NCBI GenBank assembly: GCA_039881145.1
Contig: JAYKKI010000023.1
Location: 5,618,501-5,682,500 of the forward strand
From: Druceiella hillmani
Taxonomy: Eukaryota; Arthropoda; Insecta; Lepidoptera; Hepialidae
Reading direction: 5' to 3'
Length of the DNA stretch: 64,000 nucleotides
Within the stretch, counting starts at the first letter, position 1. Each line of letters begins with the position of its first letter. This document shows, one piece after another, positions 29,200 to 42,100 of the stretch. Under the pieces are notes generated by a model. It saw only the letters and a list, made by a program, of their open reading frames with translations. It was not told the origin of the DNA and did no database searches. A program made the translations under genes and the position numbers.

Positions 29200-30700
29200 G
29201 TCGAAGTAAAACTATTATTTTTTGAAAACGGCGTAAAAACCGTGAAACCATATTAAAATGCTAAATGATCGAAATGTATTATTTAATATCTTGTCTTCGT
29301 CATAAGCATCATTAGTGACATAATTTTTCTGTCAGGAAATTTTTCTTTTGTATTTCTACAATTATTTAAACAACAGAAATAAACACATATTATAAGTAAT
29401 AAATGGTTTCTTTCGTTGATAATATCTTTTCAAAATTATTTAATTATAATAATAATATCTAAGCATTGTGATATACCAGGTTTTTATTACATTTTTGTGA
29501 TTTTTAAATTTGCAGATTTCAAAACAACAAACATAGTAATTGCTCACTATTCTCTTAGTTAAGTCTTTTAAAATTACATGGAATAACAAAACTGCGAGTG
29601 GCGAAACTTCAGACCAATAGAAAAATGGAGGTTCCATAAAATGTCAAATAATAAGAAAAAATACGGTTGTAAGGTGATAAATAATTTAATTTTTTCCTAA
29701 AATTATTACTAAAATTGACAATAATAAGGTTGTTAATAATTACCTTCGAAATATAATTATTTCATTAAAATATTTAATTGTTAACGTCTCTAATTCTTTA
29801 GTAAGTTCCTTTACGTTTTTGTTTTGCATAATAATTTTTTAATATTGAATCACCAATAAGCCATCCTTTTCATTAAATCTTTTAACAGATCGCATGTGTG
29901 AGTGCGTGGGTATGCCGGTATGCAAGTTATGTTAGTATCTTTATGTATAGTCGACTTTTAGTAAACACAATAGTTATTTACTGCAATTTACAATAGTTAT
30001 TTACTGTAGTTTGCACTAAATACATATCTTCAATTAGATATGGTTGATTGAGGAATATGTCGTAGATATCAGAGACGATACATGTTGAAATGTCAACGAT
30101 AAATACTCATTTGATCCTCAGTTGTCCATGTCAGTGAACTTCGCACGCTATTTTAGTCTGGTCGATCGATCAAAAAATATTTTCGTAGAGCAAAACTCCC
30201 CATTTTCGATTTATTCGTAGTAAAGCTAGCGTCTTCTGCTAAGCCGTAAAAGCTTGAGAAGTATTTGTATTTTTAGTATAGTTAAATTGTGAATATATTT
30301 GTGAGGGAATATGTTTCCATCATGTGGAAAAAATGAAATATTATTTTCATCATGCGACTTGCTCTTTGTAAGAACGTTTACTGTTCGGGTGAAAGGTTAT
30401 ATTCCACCCTTTATTTAAAAGTCTCAGTGTTTTCAGCTCAGGACACATGCATAACTTACAAATTTTAGTCAAATAACTGACTCATTCTAATCTTAATGAA
30501 TCAAAATATTCAAGGGACAATGGTATATTACTCAATATATTTTTTATTTTATCATGTTCTGTTACATTTTGTGAACACCTTTGAAGGTTATCCACTTCGG
30601 GGATTTTTACGCACACGCCGTGAACAAATGAGGTCAGACTGGCGCCGTATACATCCTGTCCTTATCATAAACATTTAATAACCATTTTTTGTTGTCATAA
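29200..30700 (+). repeat. Repeat family C, copy C2
   Basis: Diverged match to C3 at 33300-34745. Corresponding points: 29587 with 33575; 30140 with 34150; 30281 with 34263; 30411 with 34437; 30590 with 34655. The first 1.07 kb is missing from block A1, while the part from about 30275 is shared by A1, A2 and C3. The minus-strand frame 29440-29637 is shifted relative to C3, so no gene is called. Confidence 0.75.
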
Positions 30701-30877
30701 AACGACCTGGTCGTAAGGAAACGCTAATAGCATATGATTTTTTACCACTCCATAATTCAGTAGGTAATTAAAATGTACGAAATTTGATGGCAAATTATAT
30801 GCGTGACTTTAAGATGGTTGGCAAAGATAATTACTTACACCACTGAGTAAATACCATACAAGTATAAATCATCTTGA

Positions 30878-30918
30878 GGAAATAATAGAAGACATAATAT
30901 ATGTCTTCTATTATTTCC
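30878..30918. repeat. Perfect 19-bp inverted duplication, 3-base spacer
   Basis: GGAAATAATAGAAGACATA at 30878-30896 is followed after three bases by its exact reverse complement at 30900-30918. Paralogue A1 has only one arm (about 1098-1116), so the second arm was added in A2 after the duplication. Confidence 0.93.
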
Positions 30919-32069
30919 TATCTCTTTTATTATTATGTGAAGAAGATATAATTTAAGATTGACGAAATCTGCATATTTGCAAACTAACTGATTTTCTTAT
31001 TTTTAACGAATTATCATCGAATACAAAATAAGCGACTACGAGAAAGGATCGCACGTTAAGACAGAATTGTATGTACTGACTGGGTACCGATATATATTCC
31101 AACTTTTTTCGAATAATCATACACGTGTAAAAGATAACTATAGGAAAATGGCTGGCAAAACGATTAGAAACGACAGGGCAAACGCTTTGTATTTTACATT
31201 CGGTAAGACAATCTTTGGAGTGTTTGTAATAGCAGAATATTTATATTATCTCTATTATGTTTTCTCTAACACTTCTTGGCGAGCAGTATTTAAGACTAAC
31301 TTAATTTTTTGCAAAATATTTATAGTTTTAATATATTTTCAGTTCTAGTGGTCTTCAGTACCTGGATTAACTTTTATACTCTGTCTGTCTCCTCTTTAAA
31401 TTTCACGGGCTAACCTTGGGAGATTGAAAGAAACAGTGCTCGCTGGTAATGGCAAGTTTGACGATCAGTGAGATTTATCCATCTACCTAATAATATAATA
31501 AAATTCAGACGCCCCTCTGAAAATAAATAAAGTATACAGAAATGTCATGTGAAATTAATTTTGATAAAATACATATAACATTTCATGAGAATGTATATAT
31601 ATATATACATCATCAAATATATGAATCAATGGGGAGCAAATGAATTATTGACTTAAAGCATATGAAACCATTTTGGTGATGTTTTAGAAAAAATATATAT
31701 CGTTAACCAGTTCATTACTCACTAATTTTGCCCAAGATTTCAGTCCGTTTATGGATGCTTATTTATATGTATATATACTTATAATGTAATTGTACTTAAA
31801 ATTTAACAATTACTTTATAAATACTTTTAAGGATGGATTTTATGATTTTTTTGTGATATCCTCATGATTCTTTCGATACGGATTGTACAAAGACTATTTA
31901 ATATGCAAGTGGCAATATAGCAAGTTTGAAACAAACCAAGTAATTTGATCTCCGCACGAGTTTATATACAGACTCAGGTTTTTCAAGTTAACAACAGTTT
32001 CCTTAAGTTTTTGAATTTCAGAATGAATGGACCTTAGAATATAGAGTAATCCAGAAAGCGCATATGTAC

Positions 32070-32200
32070 AAATCTTTTCGCGGCCGCCTGAAGCCACAAA
32101 TCTTCTCCCTCTCCACCGCGCTCCTTCTACCAGCGCCCCGCCCTACTGTTACTAGCAACATAATTTTACTCACCAACTCCGGGAAATCGACGCATATAAA
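32070..32200 (-). promoter_or_regulatory. GC-rich island with donor-like GTGAGT
   Basis: Clear GC-rich patch (CGCGGCCGCCTGAAGCC, then a run of CCTCTCCACCGCGCTCC type) in AT-rich DNA. On the minus strand, GGAGTTGGTGAGTAAAAT near 32170 is a good splice-donor context. Overlapping frames exist in three phases (minus 31894-32097 and 32018-32230, plus 32064-32294), which reflects the GC content more than coding. It could be a promoter with a first exon on the minus strand. Confidence 0.22.
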
Positions 32201-33299
32201 TATATCTGCCTGCGGTAGTACGATACACATTTACATTGAATTATGTGGTGCATTATTTGGCTTATATGAAGTATTATTATGGACGCCATGTTAAATTTCT
32301 AAAATGTTTATTCTTACCACGCTAGTTACTTCATATCAAAATAAGAAAATTTTCCCAGGTCATGTGTAAATTGTTTTATTACCTAGCGATGGAAACGGGA
32401 CATGTATATATATCTTATTTGTGTTACCACAAAATGGAAAAAAGGAACCTTTAGAAGACACTTTAAATCGGTTACGTCTGTTGCCCGTATTGCTTATTGC
32501 TCCACATATTTTTTAATGAGAAATCATCATCATCATATATATTAATACGCTAAGGTTAAGATGTTACTCTCCCTTTTTAGAAAAAACCTCACAACTAATC
32601 CACATAAATTATATATCATTTTATAGATAATTGCTTGCTCTACCGGCATCCACAACTAAAAAATTTATTATTGCTATTGTTTTTGCAAATTAATTAATTA
32701 TTAAAATTATATACACAAAACAGCAATCCTGCCATCTAACGGCTCAACGTCAATATGATTGACGGTCGGTAAAATTTTTGTTTAATTTCAAATCCACTCA
32801 CGTATAAATAAAGTGGCGCTTTAGCTCAATGCTTTTGATACTTGCGCCTCTATATGTCAATTTTAGTAAAATATTTGTTTGATCTGTCATCTGAGCTTCA
32901 TAATGGAATAAATAATGCGAAGACTTCGCACGCGTCACGCTAGTTAAATAATATTTCCCTGAATTTTTTTAAAAGGAAAAGTTTGGAATAAAAAAATTAT
33001 TTTGCTTCGGCTCATATAAAAGGGTGCAATATAAGAATACCAGAAATATTTTGTCACAATTTTATATAAGATAGTTTCCGAAACATTGTTAAAAATGTTC
33101 ACAAAAAATATTTTCCAGTATTCCGAATTTTGGCGATCGAGGGAAATTACTGAAGGTAAAGTGAAAAAAATGTTGTGCCTGCTGGCCAATATATTTGATG
33201 AAAAATGATATTAATATTTGTATGTTGTTCAAAAGAAATTTGATTGTTTATTGTCTCTGTTAAAAAGGTTATGAATGACATAATTATATCCGCATGCAA

Positions 33300-34675
33300 A
33301 AAATCGTAGTGATATTTATATAATTAATCAAATAGCAAGAAATTTACGCGATATATTCTTAATAATAAATTGCATTTTTCGTAGATAATATTTAATGGAT
33401 AATAAATTCTTTTTAGAGTTATTTAGTTAGCATATCAATATTAATATTTGTAGCGAACCAGGTTCTTACTGCAGTATTAACATTTTTAGGTTCACGGAAC
33501 TGAAAAGTTTGGATATAATAGTCCCTTGCTATTAACGGGGTTAGTTTTCGACGTGTAACATAACCACAAATAGCAAAACTCCAGACCAATATAAAAACGG
33601 AGTTCGGTGGGTATGGTTTAATTTTGTAAAGTTTAAAATTTTGGTGTAAATTAAAGAGAAAACACGATTTTAATACGTTAAATAATTTCATTTAGAAATT
33701 ATTTCGTTATAAAATTCACGAAAAACTTTGGTCATAATAATGTCACAATTAACTTAAAATAACTAATTATTTAACATCCTCTTATTGTCGATATTTCTAG
33801 TTTTTTAGTGGCTTCATTGGGTTTTCTCTATGATATAATGCATTCTGATATTTAGAAATCATTCTAATATTGCCATCCTTTTCATATGCATGTTCCAACA
33901 GATTACGTGAATGCGTGCACATGAAGTTATGAATGTTGTTTTAGTGTTAATATGTATGTAGTCGATTATTTGTAAATTCAACGTACATATTATTATATAT
34001 TAATTTCTGTAGTTCCATTTTAATATGTGGAAACATTTCAATTTCACTAACCAAAGAATATGTTGAAAATAGCATGGCACATCGAAGACGATGCGCGTTG
34101 CAATATCAGCGATAATTCTCACTTTGTCCTCACCAAGCTGTATTAGTAAACTCCACACGCTATTAGCGTCTAGCTGAGTGATAAAAAATGTTTTCCAATA
34201 GTAAAGCGTTTCCGGTTTAATCGCAGTCAAGATCTTGCGAGATATTGATACTTCCAGGGGAGCTAAACGGTAAAGAAATTTGTAAAGAACGGTTTTTTTA
34301 CCACATCGAAAATAGGACATTGTTTTCATCCCGCAAATTACCTTCCCTCGATACGCAAAAGGTTACATTCCTTCCGAACAAATTAACTCTTTCTTGATTC
34401 TTGCTATCATTATTTGTCTAAATGGTATAAATACTTTTAATTTAAAAATCTTTAGGATATACTCGTATGCACGCCTTAAAATTGTATTCACGCAACTGAC
34501 CATTTTTCTTGTAAATTACACAAGTTAAGATACCGTGATATCTTTCTTAATATATTTCTCATCTCATTATATACTTTTACCAAAGAAACTAAGGATACTG
34601 AGGGAAATATTAGGTTTTAGTAAAAATCCTATCCATATTCTGCCAGCACGTTTGAAGTTTACCTACTTCGGGGTT

Positions 34676-34729
<54 letters not shown>

Positions 34730-34745
34730 TGTATTCGAATGCGGT
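33300..34745 (+). repeat. Repeat family C, copy C3
   Basis: Second copy of the C repeat, lying inside the 7.7-kb segment and oriented like C2. Homology ends just after the TA tract at 34679-34728, which replaces a short non-repetitive string in C2 and A1. The window's longest frame apart from tandem-repeat and mariner frames (34000-34329, minus, 109 codons) lies here, but the C2 copy has several stops in it, so it is not called a gene. Confidence 0.75.
34679..34728. repeat. (TA)n microsatellite
   Basis: About 50 bases of pure TA inside C3. The paralogous places in C2 and A1 hold ordinary sequence (TTTTTACGCACACGCC type), so the tract expanded in this copy only. Confidence 0.98.
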
Positions 34746-35449
34746 CGGAGTGACACTAATGTTTTTAAAATAGTAGATTAACTATCTTTTTAATCTTTTT
34801 TCTCATATATCTACTTACAAATAATAGTGAGGAGCACTGAGCAGCGTGCTCAGTTAGACAATAAGTAAATCGTGAAAAGGTAAAAACATTTTTTCCATTT
34901 TTTTAAGAATTCATATTTGAATTTTTTTTAGAATATTTCCAGTCGGTTATGGTATTATCTCCTTTCACCCCTAATTGCGCAAGACACTCTCGATTGAAAC
35001 TGAAATAGTTGCATTTCTTTCAAATATTGTATTTGTTAACAGTGATCCATTACCGTTACTTGTTTTGAAATGTCTTATTTTGTAAACGGATTTAAGATGG
35101 CTCACTAACGTGGGTAGGTAAGTAATTTTTTTTGAAGACATAGTATTTTAATTTTGTTTATATTTACTTATTGTATTTATTTTTATGGAAATAAATATGT
35201 TTTATGAAAAGCTTCACCTCGAAAAAACCTTTTTTTTCTGCGAAAAATGGGATTTTTTAAGTTCTTCATAATGTTTTATACTCCTAATTACGTAAGTATG
35301 GTAATAACCTTTCAACTATTTTATGACTACTCTTCTTCTCTTTACAGGTAAATAAATTATTAATATCGAATACCAAAATTTGGAGTTATGCATTATTTTA
35401 TCGGAAGCGGCGAAAGGGTTGGCTGCCGTGTTTTGAGCGTGAGAACTTG

Positions 35450-35935
35450 AGGGGCTGAACTAATTTAAACAGATTAGTTTTTAAATGGCATATTGTTTCA
35501 CCTATATATACATATATCTAAACATTTTTTAATTTTCGGTTGAGTAGTTTTGGAAGTAGGAGGAAACATGTATTTACAGTATTAAGTTTCTGCTTTCTCT
35601 GATAAAATAATCCCTACACTCATGAAAAATAAAAAATATTTTTGAAGTCCTTATTATTAGCCCGTTGGAACGATACCCCACTACGAATACAGAATTTAAA
35701 AAATCTGGTATTTAATTTGCGCCTCTCTCTCGCCCTCCCTCCTAAAACTTACATATAAATATTTTGAAATATTAAAATGTGTGCAAAATAATATGCTTTA
35801 TTGTTATGCCAAATTTGAATTATTAATATTTCTACATATAGTAGTTTCCCCGGAAAACGACTTTAAAACACAGACAGACACGTGCACTATCATACAGGGG
35901 CGAAACCCATTTCCCTTTTGACCCTAAAAAAATTG
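35450..35935 (-). repeat. Decayed dispersed insect repeat (copy 2)
   Basis: Read on the minus strand it runs from GGGTCAAAAGGGAAATGGG and GTGTCTGTCTGTG, through GGGGAAACTACT, AAATTTGGCATA and TGGGGTATCGTTC, to CCAAAACTACTCAACCG. The last motif is also found in the plus-strand copy at about 54707. This is the most complete copy here, about 480 bases. The motif order fits an insect repeat I know from memory; the family name is not certain. Confidence 0.6.
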
Positions 35936-37753
35936 TTTTCATAATAATTATAATAAATGGATAGTGCGTATTAATTTTGCTGTGAAATTAATAATATGTC
36001 TAATAGTTTACCCGAACCCAAACCCGTTTCTACGTGGTCAAGCAAAGTCAAGCAAATATTCAAACAGAGTCAAGCAAACATTCAAACAGGCAAAGAGAAA
36101 GAAATAAAAACCATATTTTTGTGTTCAATTACTTTTATATGTACATCCCCCTAAATTATTTTTTCACAAATGTGTTTATTGCATAAGACGATTTTATAGT
36201 TTTGTTATTTACTCGGTTGATTAAAAACTTCTTAATTTTCTATTTCAATCTAGAGAAATCCCTATATAATAGATTTAATAAAGTGCCGATTAAATCATTT
36301 TAAGTTTTTGTTACAAACGGAAGATTCGGCATCAAAGCAGGCTTTAATTTTATTTTATATTCATTGAATTTATATGAAAAATCAGCAAGAGCAAATATTC
36401 GATCATAAAATACTGGCGTGTTTGTAAAAACGTTGATGTTGCGTTCGTATTAAAAAAAAAGCATATGGTATCTGAGATATAGCTACCAACCGAAATCATA
36501 TTTATTAATTTTTGTTCGTTAAAAGTAGTACCTGTGTCCTAGTGAAAAAGGCATTGCAAGTTGGAATGGAAGGTAGGAGATATTAATTTTTATTGACGTA
36601 TTCATGTGAGATTATATAATTATATGTCATATATTGTTACGTGACTAGTACAAATATCGTTCAATTTGTGAACTTGAATAGTCTTGAAAAATCTTGACTA
36701 TGAAAGGCTACATTTGAATTTAAAAGCCTAAAAATTTATGTTAAAACTTTGTGGTATACGATATACCCATGGCGTTTCACCCAGCTACTTATTCATTTCA
36801 ATTTGAAAAAAAAATTGAAGTACTTTATAAAGGTAAAGTAGATTATGTACTTAACGATAATTATTTAAAAAGAAAAAAGTAAAAAGACAAATTTATGATA
36901 TTTTAAGAAAGTTTTTAACTCTTGTTAGGCACTGCTCAGATGAACATTAGCATGACGTGCGATGGAAAGATTATGAAGTGGGTCGAAGAAAGAAATGAGA
37001 TGGAATTCAGATAAAGAAATGAAATAAAATGTATCTTGTGTAAATTTTAGTCTCATAAATTTAAATTATTGTTATTTTTGCAGAACTTAAATATTTTACA
37101 TGATAGAATAATTAACGATCAAATATATACTGCTTTATTTATGTTTGATATTGTATTTAATGAATATAAAAGTATTGTTTGAGAGGACACCACAAGAATC
37201 GTGTTTTTTAATTTAAATATTGTTATAATAAAAATATTAGAGGAATTCTGCATTAGTTACAAAGTGACAAATTGAACTATTTCCTGTCGCTTTGTTATAG
37301 TTTTAACAACTTTAGAATTATGCACATGAATTTGCAAGTTGATTCTCCAACTAATTGTAAAAATAAAATGAAAAAGTTCTAAACACTACGTATTTGTTTC
37401 GATATTTTAAATTTAAATATTTTCGTTAAATTGCATTAACAATTTAAGAGCGTACATATTTACGGAAACCTACTTTTTACGAGTTACATTCGGTATTAAA
37501 AAAAAATATGCTGGAAATTGAACGCCGTTTTTAAATAAAGAAGATTTTTATGCCTTTGTTAATACCTGTTTTTACGCATTGCATAAACGACTTGAGATAA
37601 ATAACATTAATTTTTTAGTTTGGTTTTTACAAATTCATTTTACAATTATAGATAATGAAAAATGAGAAGGTCTTATTAGTTTATAAATTTCATTAGATGA
37701 CAATATCTCTAGATAACATTAAGTCTTTGAAGTTGGATAAATAAAAATAAAAA
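35936..37753. other. No gene; short tandem pair
   Basis: AT-rich DNA. A 22-base unit starting AGTCAAGCAAA is present twice at 36046-36067 and 36068-36089, preceded by a partial copy at 36037. Nothing else was recognised. Confidence 0.6.
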
Positions 37754-37956
37754 TTAATTGATACTGCGTGATGTAGTATTAGTTTTATTTCATTAAAATT
37801 CTTTACCACCTTCTTCTTGACCTAGGTTTCGTTGTATTACATCTTCAATTGGGCAATTAGCAAATATGAAGCTGTTGTAATACAATGAAACTTAGGTCGT
37901 GGTAAAGAATTTTAATAAAGTAGAAATATTATTACATCATATAGTTTGATTTAGTT
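37754..37956. repeat. Foldback (MITE-like) element, long member
   Basis: Clear arms at 37769-37846 and 37868-37939, with weaker pairing to about 37754 and 37956. Shared arm features are CATTAAAATTCTTTACCAC, a GACCTA-GTTTC motif and TGTATTACA. One arm carries an extra CTTCTT. Both outer ends resemble the foldback at 17548-17611. No transposase and no sure target duplication. Confidence 0.75.
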
Positions 37957-38759
37957 GTGAATAATGAATGTCTACTGTTACGTCCTTTCTAAGTTCCAAG
38001 GAATGGATACCCAAACATAAATATTTTATTTCATATACGGATATCAGAGGGACGTCTTTTGTACACATTTAGTCATCATGTTATACTTGGTTTCGTTTGG
38101 ACTCCAAATAATTGAGCCAGATACTAATTGGCTTTTTACTAATGAAGTAAAGCAAGCGAATTGATGACGCGGATTGAAAATCCTTTGAATTATATATGAA
38201 TCCACGTTATCGAAACGGTTTTTGCTACATCCGCCAAAAGTTTTATGCATTTCTCTTGTGTTATGCTTGTGAGATAATTATGAGACTAATTTATTTAATA
38301 TCTTACGTTTGTTATTTAAAGATATTTTAATATTAATAGTATTTACAACATACGTCTGAGAAAAGTGTATTAAAAGTTTTATAGAAATATTTTACAGAAA
38401 TTTTTTGTAAGATTATTCTCGAGATGTTGTCGGAAATGTCCCGAAAAATGTATTATTGCCTTCATTTCCAAAATTATCAAAGTCAAAGTTATGACATAAC
38501 AGAGTTACTAGAAGTTAACGTGATGTTTACCGGAAAACTTTAGAAATTACTTTAAATTTATTCTTGATAGTTTTTGAGAAATGCAAGACTTGATATTACT
38601 TTTTAAATAACTTCATATATTACGTCGTTCATGCAATATATGAAGCAGATAAAAATAATATCAATACTTGTGTTCAATATATCGGAAGCATTAGAATCGA
38701 CAATAATTTTACTGTTCGGCTAAATCTTCAATATCAATAAAATTGTGAAGAGTTAAAAT

Positions 38760-39060
38760 GCAGTGTTTTGATGTGTAATGGCGCCAGATATTTTCGTTCA
38801 TAATGTCAAGTGTGACTCTTAAATACATAGAAATAAACACTGGTTTATTTCATGAGCACATAATTCAATATTCAATTGACAAACTCTACTTGAATGTATA
38901 CATTTTAACCAGATACCTCATCACGAAGGCGTACCACTCTTCTCAAGCAACAAAATATGCCAGAAAATATTCGGTAACAGCATCTTATTGCCGTAGTTCT
39001 GCTTGCGTCACCTTTCGTGAGTCCTGGAGTTGCCATCATATCCGTTAGAAACTTTGTGAA
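38760..39060. other. GC-richer patch, unidentified
   Basis: A region of higher GC content lying just before A2 homology resumes at 39155. The 81-codon plus-strand ORF 38803-39048 has no recognisable domain. The minus-strand ORF 38044-38250, some way to the left, is equally unplaceable. It may be the edge of an old retroelement or a short exon; neither can be shown. Confidence 0.25.
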
Positions 39061-39154
39061 GAAAGATGATGTAAATTATTTGACGTGGTAACGTCGATGG
39101 GTTAAAATATAGCATCGATATCGAAGTAGTGTAATAATACATAAAAAGTTCTCA

Positions 39155-42100
39155 AATTTTCATGAATTGATTTATGATTTACTAAAAACTGTATCTAATG
39201 TTTTAGGAGAAAACATATCTATTCTATCCAGTTTAAAAAGACCCATGAACGTTGCTTAATAATGTGGAAATGTTTTTATTTTATAATTCTTGACCATATA
39301 TTTTTGTTTGCTTTGTAGGTTACCATTTAAACCCACGCTAACGTATTTCGATTCATAAACGTTAAAATGAATAATTTCAATTCTTCAAGTTGACGCTGGC
39401 CCTCTATTTTTTATTATTATTTTGGAACTACTATTATTGTACCATACAATCTTCAGACTTTCCATATATAAATTTTCCACAAAATTAAGGTAATTGTTAT
39501 CTTAGGGGTATTTAAAAAAGAAAATGAACTAATTTTTTTTTCTCTTTGTCATGGAATTCAAACCGCTGCATCGATATGGAACCACTCCAATTTTGTAGAC
39601 ACTATTCTTTACATTCCAGTTACAGACGCTACGATATACGATGGAACAGTTACAAGATAACATCACTATGTATGTTTAAATTTTAAGATTGTATTTATAT
39701 TTACTCGCCCATATTTAAAACTCTTTTTAAGTGTAAACAACCGATATGATTGGGAACAATTACATCGTATTATACACTTAGTGTTTCAGTGGAGTCTAAG
39801 TTATAAAGCCATTTCTACGCTACCTCTTGTTGTAAGAAAACATGCCATTAAGCATTTATAGTAAAAGATATAATTTCTGTATCATATTGATAACGAAACT
39901 CAGCAAGAACATTTACGAAGTACTGAAATTTGACAAGAGACTTTTTTAGAATTTTATGAGGTCAAATTCATTGAAACTGTATCTAATTTTGTAGTCCTTA
40001 ACACATTTTGAAATAAAACAGTTATCCGGTATCGATGTAAGTTCAGTTTAAGTTCTCTTACTCTAAAACATATTAAACGAGGTGTTTAGTGGAAAACTTA
40101 CTACACCATATTTTTATTAAAACAAAATTTTGCAGTAAACGAATCGTAGTGATCAAAGAAAAACATGTAATAAAGCAAAACGTTTGAAACTAAAATGTAT
40201 GAAGCTAACTCTCAAGCAACAATAAAATACTATCACGAATCTATCTCAAATAATAATTCAATCAAAATATAACACGTAAACACGAAGTGTCAAATAGCAC
40301 AACCACAATTGAACACAACAGCCATATTACTACTGTACGCGTGTGATATTTATTGTATATTATTTTGGAACCGAACATGCTAGTAATATGTGTACTTCAA
40401 AATAATTCAACAAGTATAACAATTTTGGAATATTGGTATTTTTGCATTTATTTTTTGGTTTTAAAGAAAAGTTTAAAAATTATTAATTCTTTGTTTTGCT
40501 CAAAATCATAATTTATACTAAACGGTTCAATTTCATAACCATTTCAACTTTAATAAAGTACCCTTAAATGAGCAATGAACTAAAGGTTTACGTAAGAGGC
40601 ACTTTTTTATTTATATATAGTTTGAAATGATAAGATAAACCATGGTAATATTGCAAATTTTCCAGGTATTAACAATTTATGTATTATCCAAATGTCAAGT
40701 TTTAAGTTCTTGAGTGTCTGATTATACATCAACTGGAAACGATAAAATAACGTGGTTCTTAATCCCGCAAAACCTCTTCAATCATTTGGAGAGCCTGAGT
40801 TGAAGCACAGGCTCTCACAGTATATATATTTTTTATTTTAATCACTGCATGGAACTTGTTGAAATTTTTACCGAATAAGACTACCACAAGGACATTATCT
40901 ACAAATTGCGGGAAAAAATTAAATGCATGAATATATTTGTTCAAACCTGCCCTAGAAGTATGCACATATATTTGTATTGCTTATTGCCTTAATGATTTAA
41001 CGGATTTTTATATGTAAAGTATTAATGGACTGGATACACTCTCATAATGTTCAATGAATATATGGTATTGTTTGGATGGCGAACACGACGGAGCTGCAAG
41101 TGAGACCGAGCACAACTTGATCATCAAAAAATAACATATGCATTATCTGATAATATGCAATGTAAGTATTATGCAAACGAGTTGGCATAGATATTTGAAT
41201 AATGAGATTTTATAATAATAAGAGAGTTCAAGAACTTAGTATATCTGTGATTCGGATATGGAACAATAAACAGATAGCTTGTTCTAGTTTTCTTATCAAG
41301 AAAATTTAAAATCTGTGATTGTAATATTTTATACTGGAAAAATGATAGTCTCAAAATCATATTTATATGAATATACAAATGAAAATACATTCTGAAGTCA
41401 ACACTATAAACGTGAATGTTTTAAAAAAAATTATCATCACATTGTTTCATAGCTTTTCATCCACTCGAGTACTGCTCTTCATAGTGTGAAAATGTTGGGT
41501 CGATATACAAGTTTTATTTGAAAAAAGCATACAATTTTCATTTATAAAAAAAAATTAAAGTCGTTTGGAAAAAGAAAAAAAATTGAATGAAACAAAAATT
41601 TGGAAAAATTAGGTATAGAAAAATGTATAGAATGTTTTATAGCGACGAATGATGATCGTAGTAAAATCAATCGATATGAGGATCGTAGTAAAATCAAGAG
41701 ATAAACCTTAGCTGTAAAAATTATATACTTGTTACAAAAGTGAACAGTCATGAATAGTCATCAAAAGGACATTTTAATACAATGATAAAAGAAAACACTG
41801 AACTAATGTAATTTGCTTTATTTTAAACTAACGCACATACACAAGTAACGTGGCTAGCAGGTGCGATATAGGTCAACAATATAAACTTTATATTGCTTTA
41901 TTTTTTGCAATGTATGCAAATTGTACGAAATATGTAATTTATAGTGGAAAAATATCATCCATTCAATTCACTTGTCGTCTGAATTAGCAACTATTGCTCT
42001 AAGATGTAACTGATCCTAAATATATTTTTTTATTCTTAAGTTCAAAGTTCTTTTTCCAGTTTCCGGTATCTGCTCTGTTAAATAACATTTTATAATAAAA

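Larger units (their letters stand above)
28688..31435 (+). repeat. Segmental duplication block A2, first part
   Basis: Matches A1 from its first bases to about 1580. It contains 29200-30275, which A1 lacks (A1 passes directly from about 465 to 485 at that point). The A1 match stops at about 31435 and resumes at 39155. A 23-base tandem pair lies at 29967-30012 (ACAATAGTTATTTACTG twice). No intact gene was seen. Confidence 0.9.
31436..39154. other. 7.7-kb segment splitting A2
   Basis: In A1 the two flanks are adjacent at about 1580, so this is either an insertion in A2 or a deletion in A1. It holds a GC-rich island (32070-32200), repeat C3 (33300-34745), a TA tract (34679), a minus-strand insect repeat (35450-35935), a 22-base tandem pair (36046-36089), a foldback (37754-37956) and a GC-richer patch (38760-39060). 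No inverted or direct repeat was found at its two ends. No intact gene was recognised. Confidence 0.75.

Noticed and set aside
34000..34329. 109-codon minus-strand ORF, the longest non-repeat frame outside the mariner relic
   Set aside because: The paralogous C2 sequence (about 29990-30370) has several stops in the same frame, and a frame of this length is plausible by chance in 128 kb of two-strand AT-rich sequence. No family recognised.
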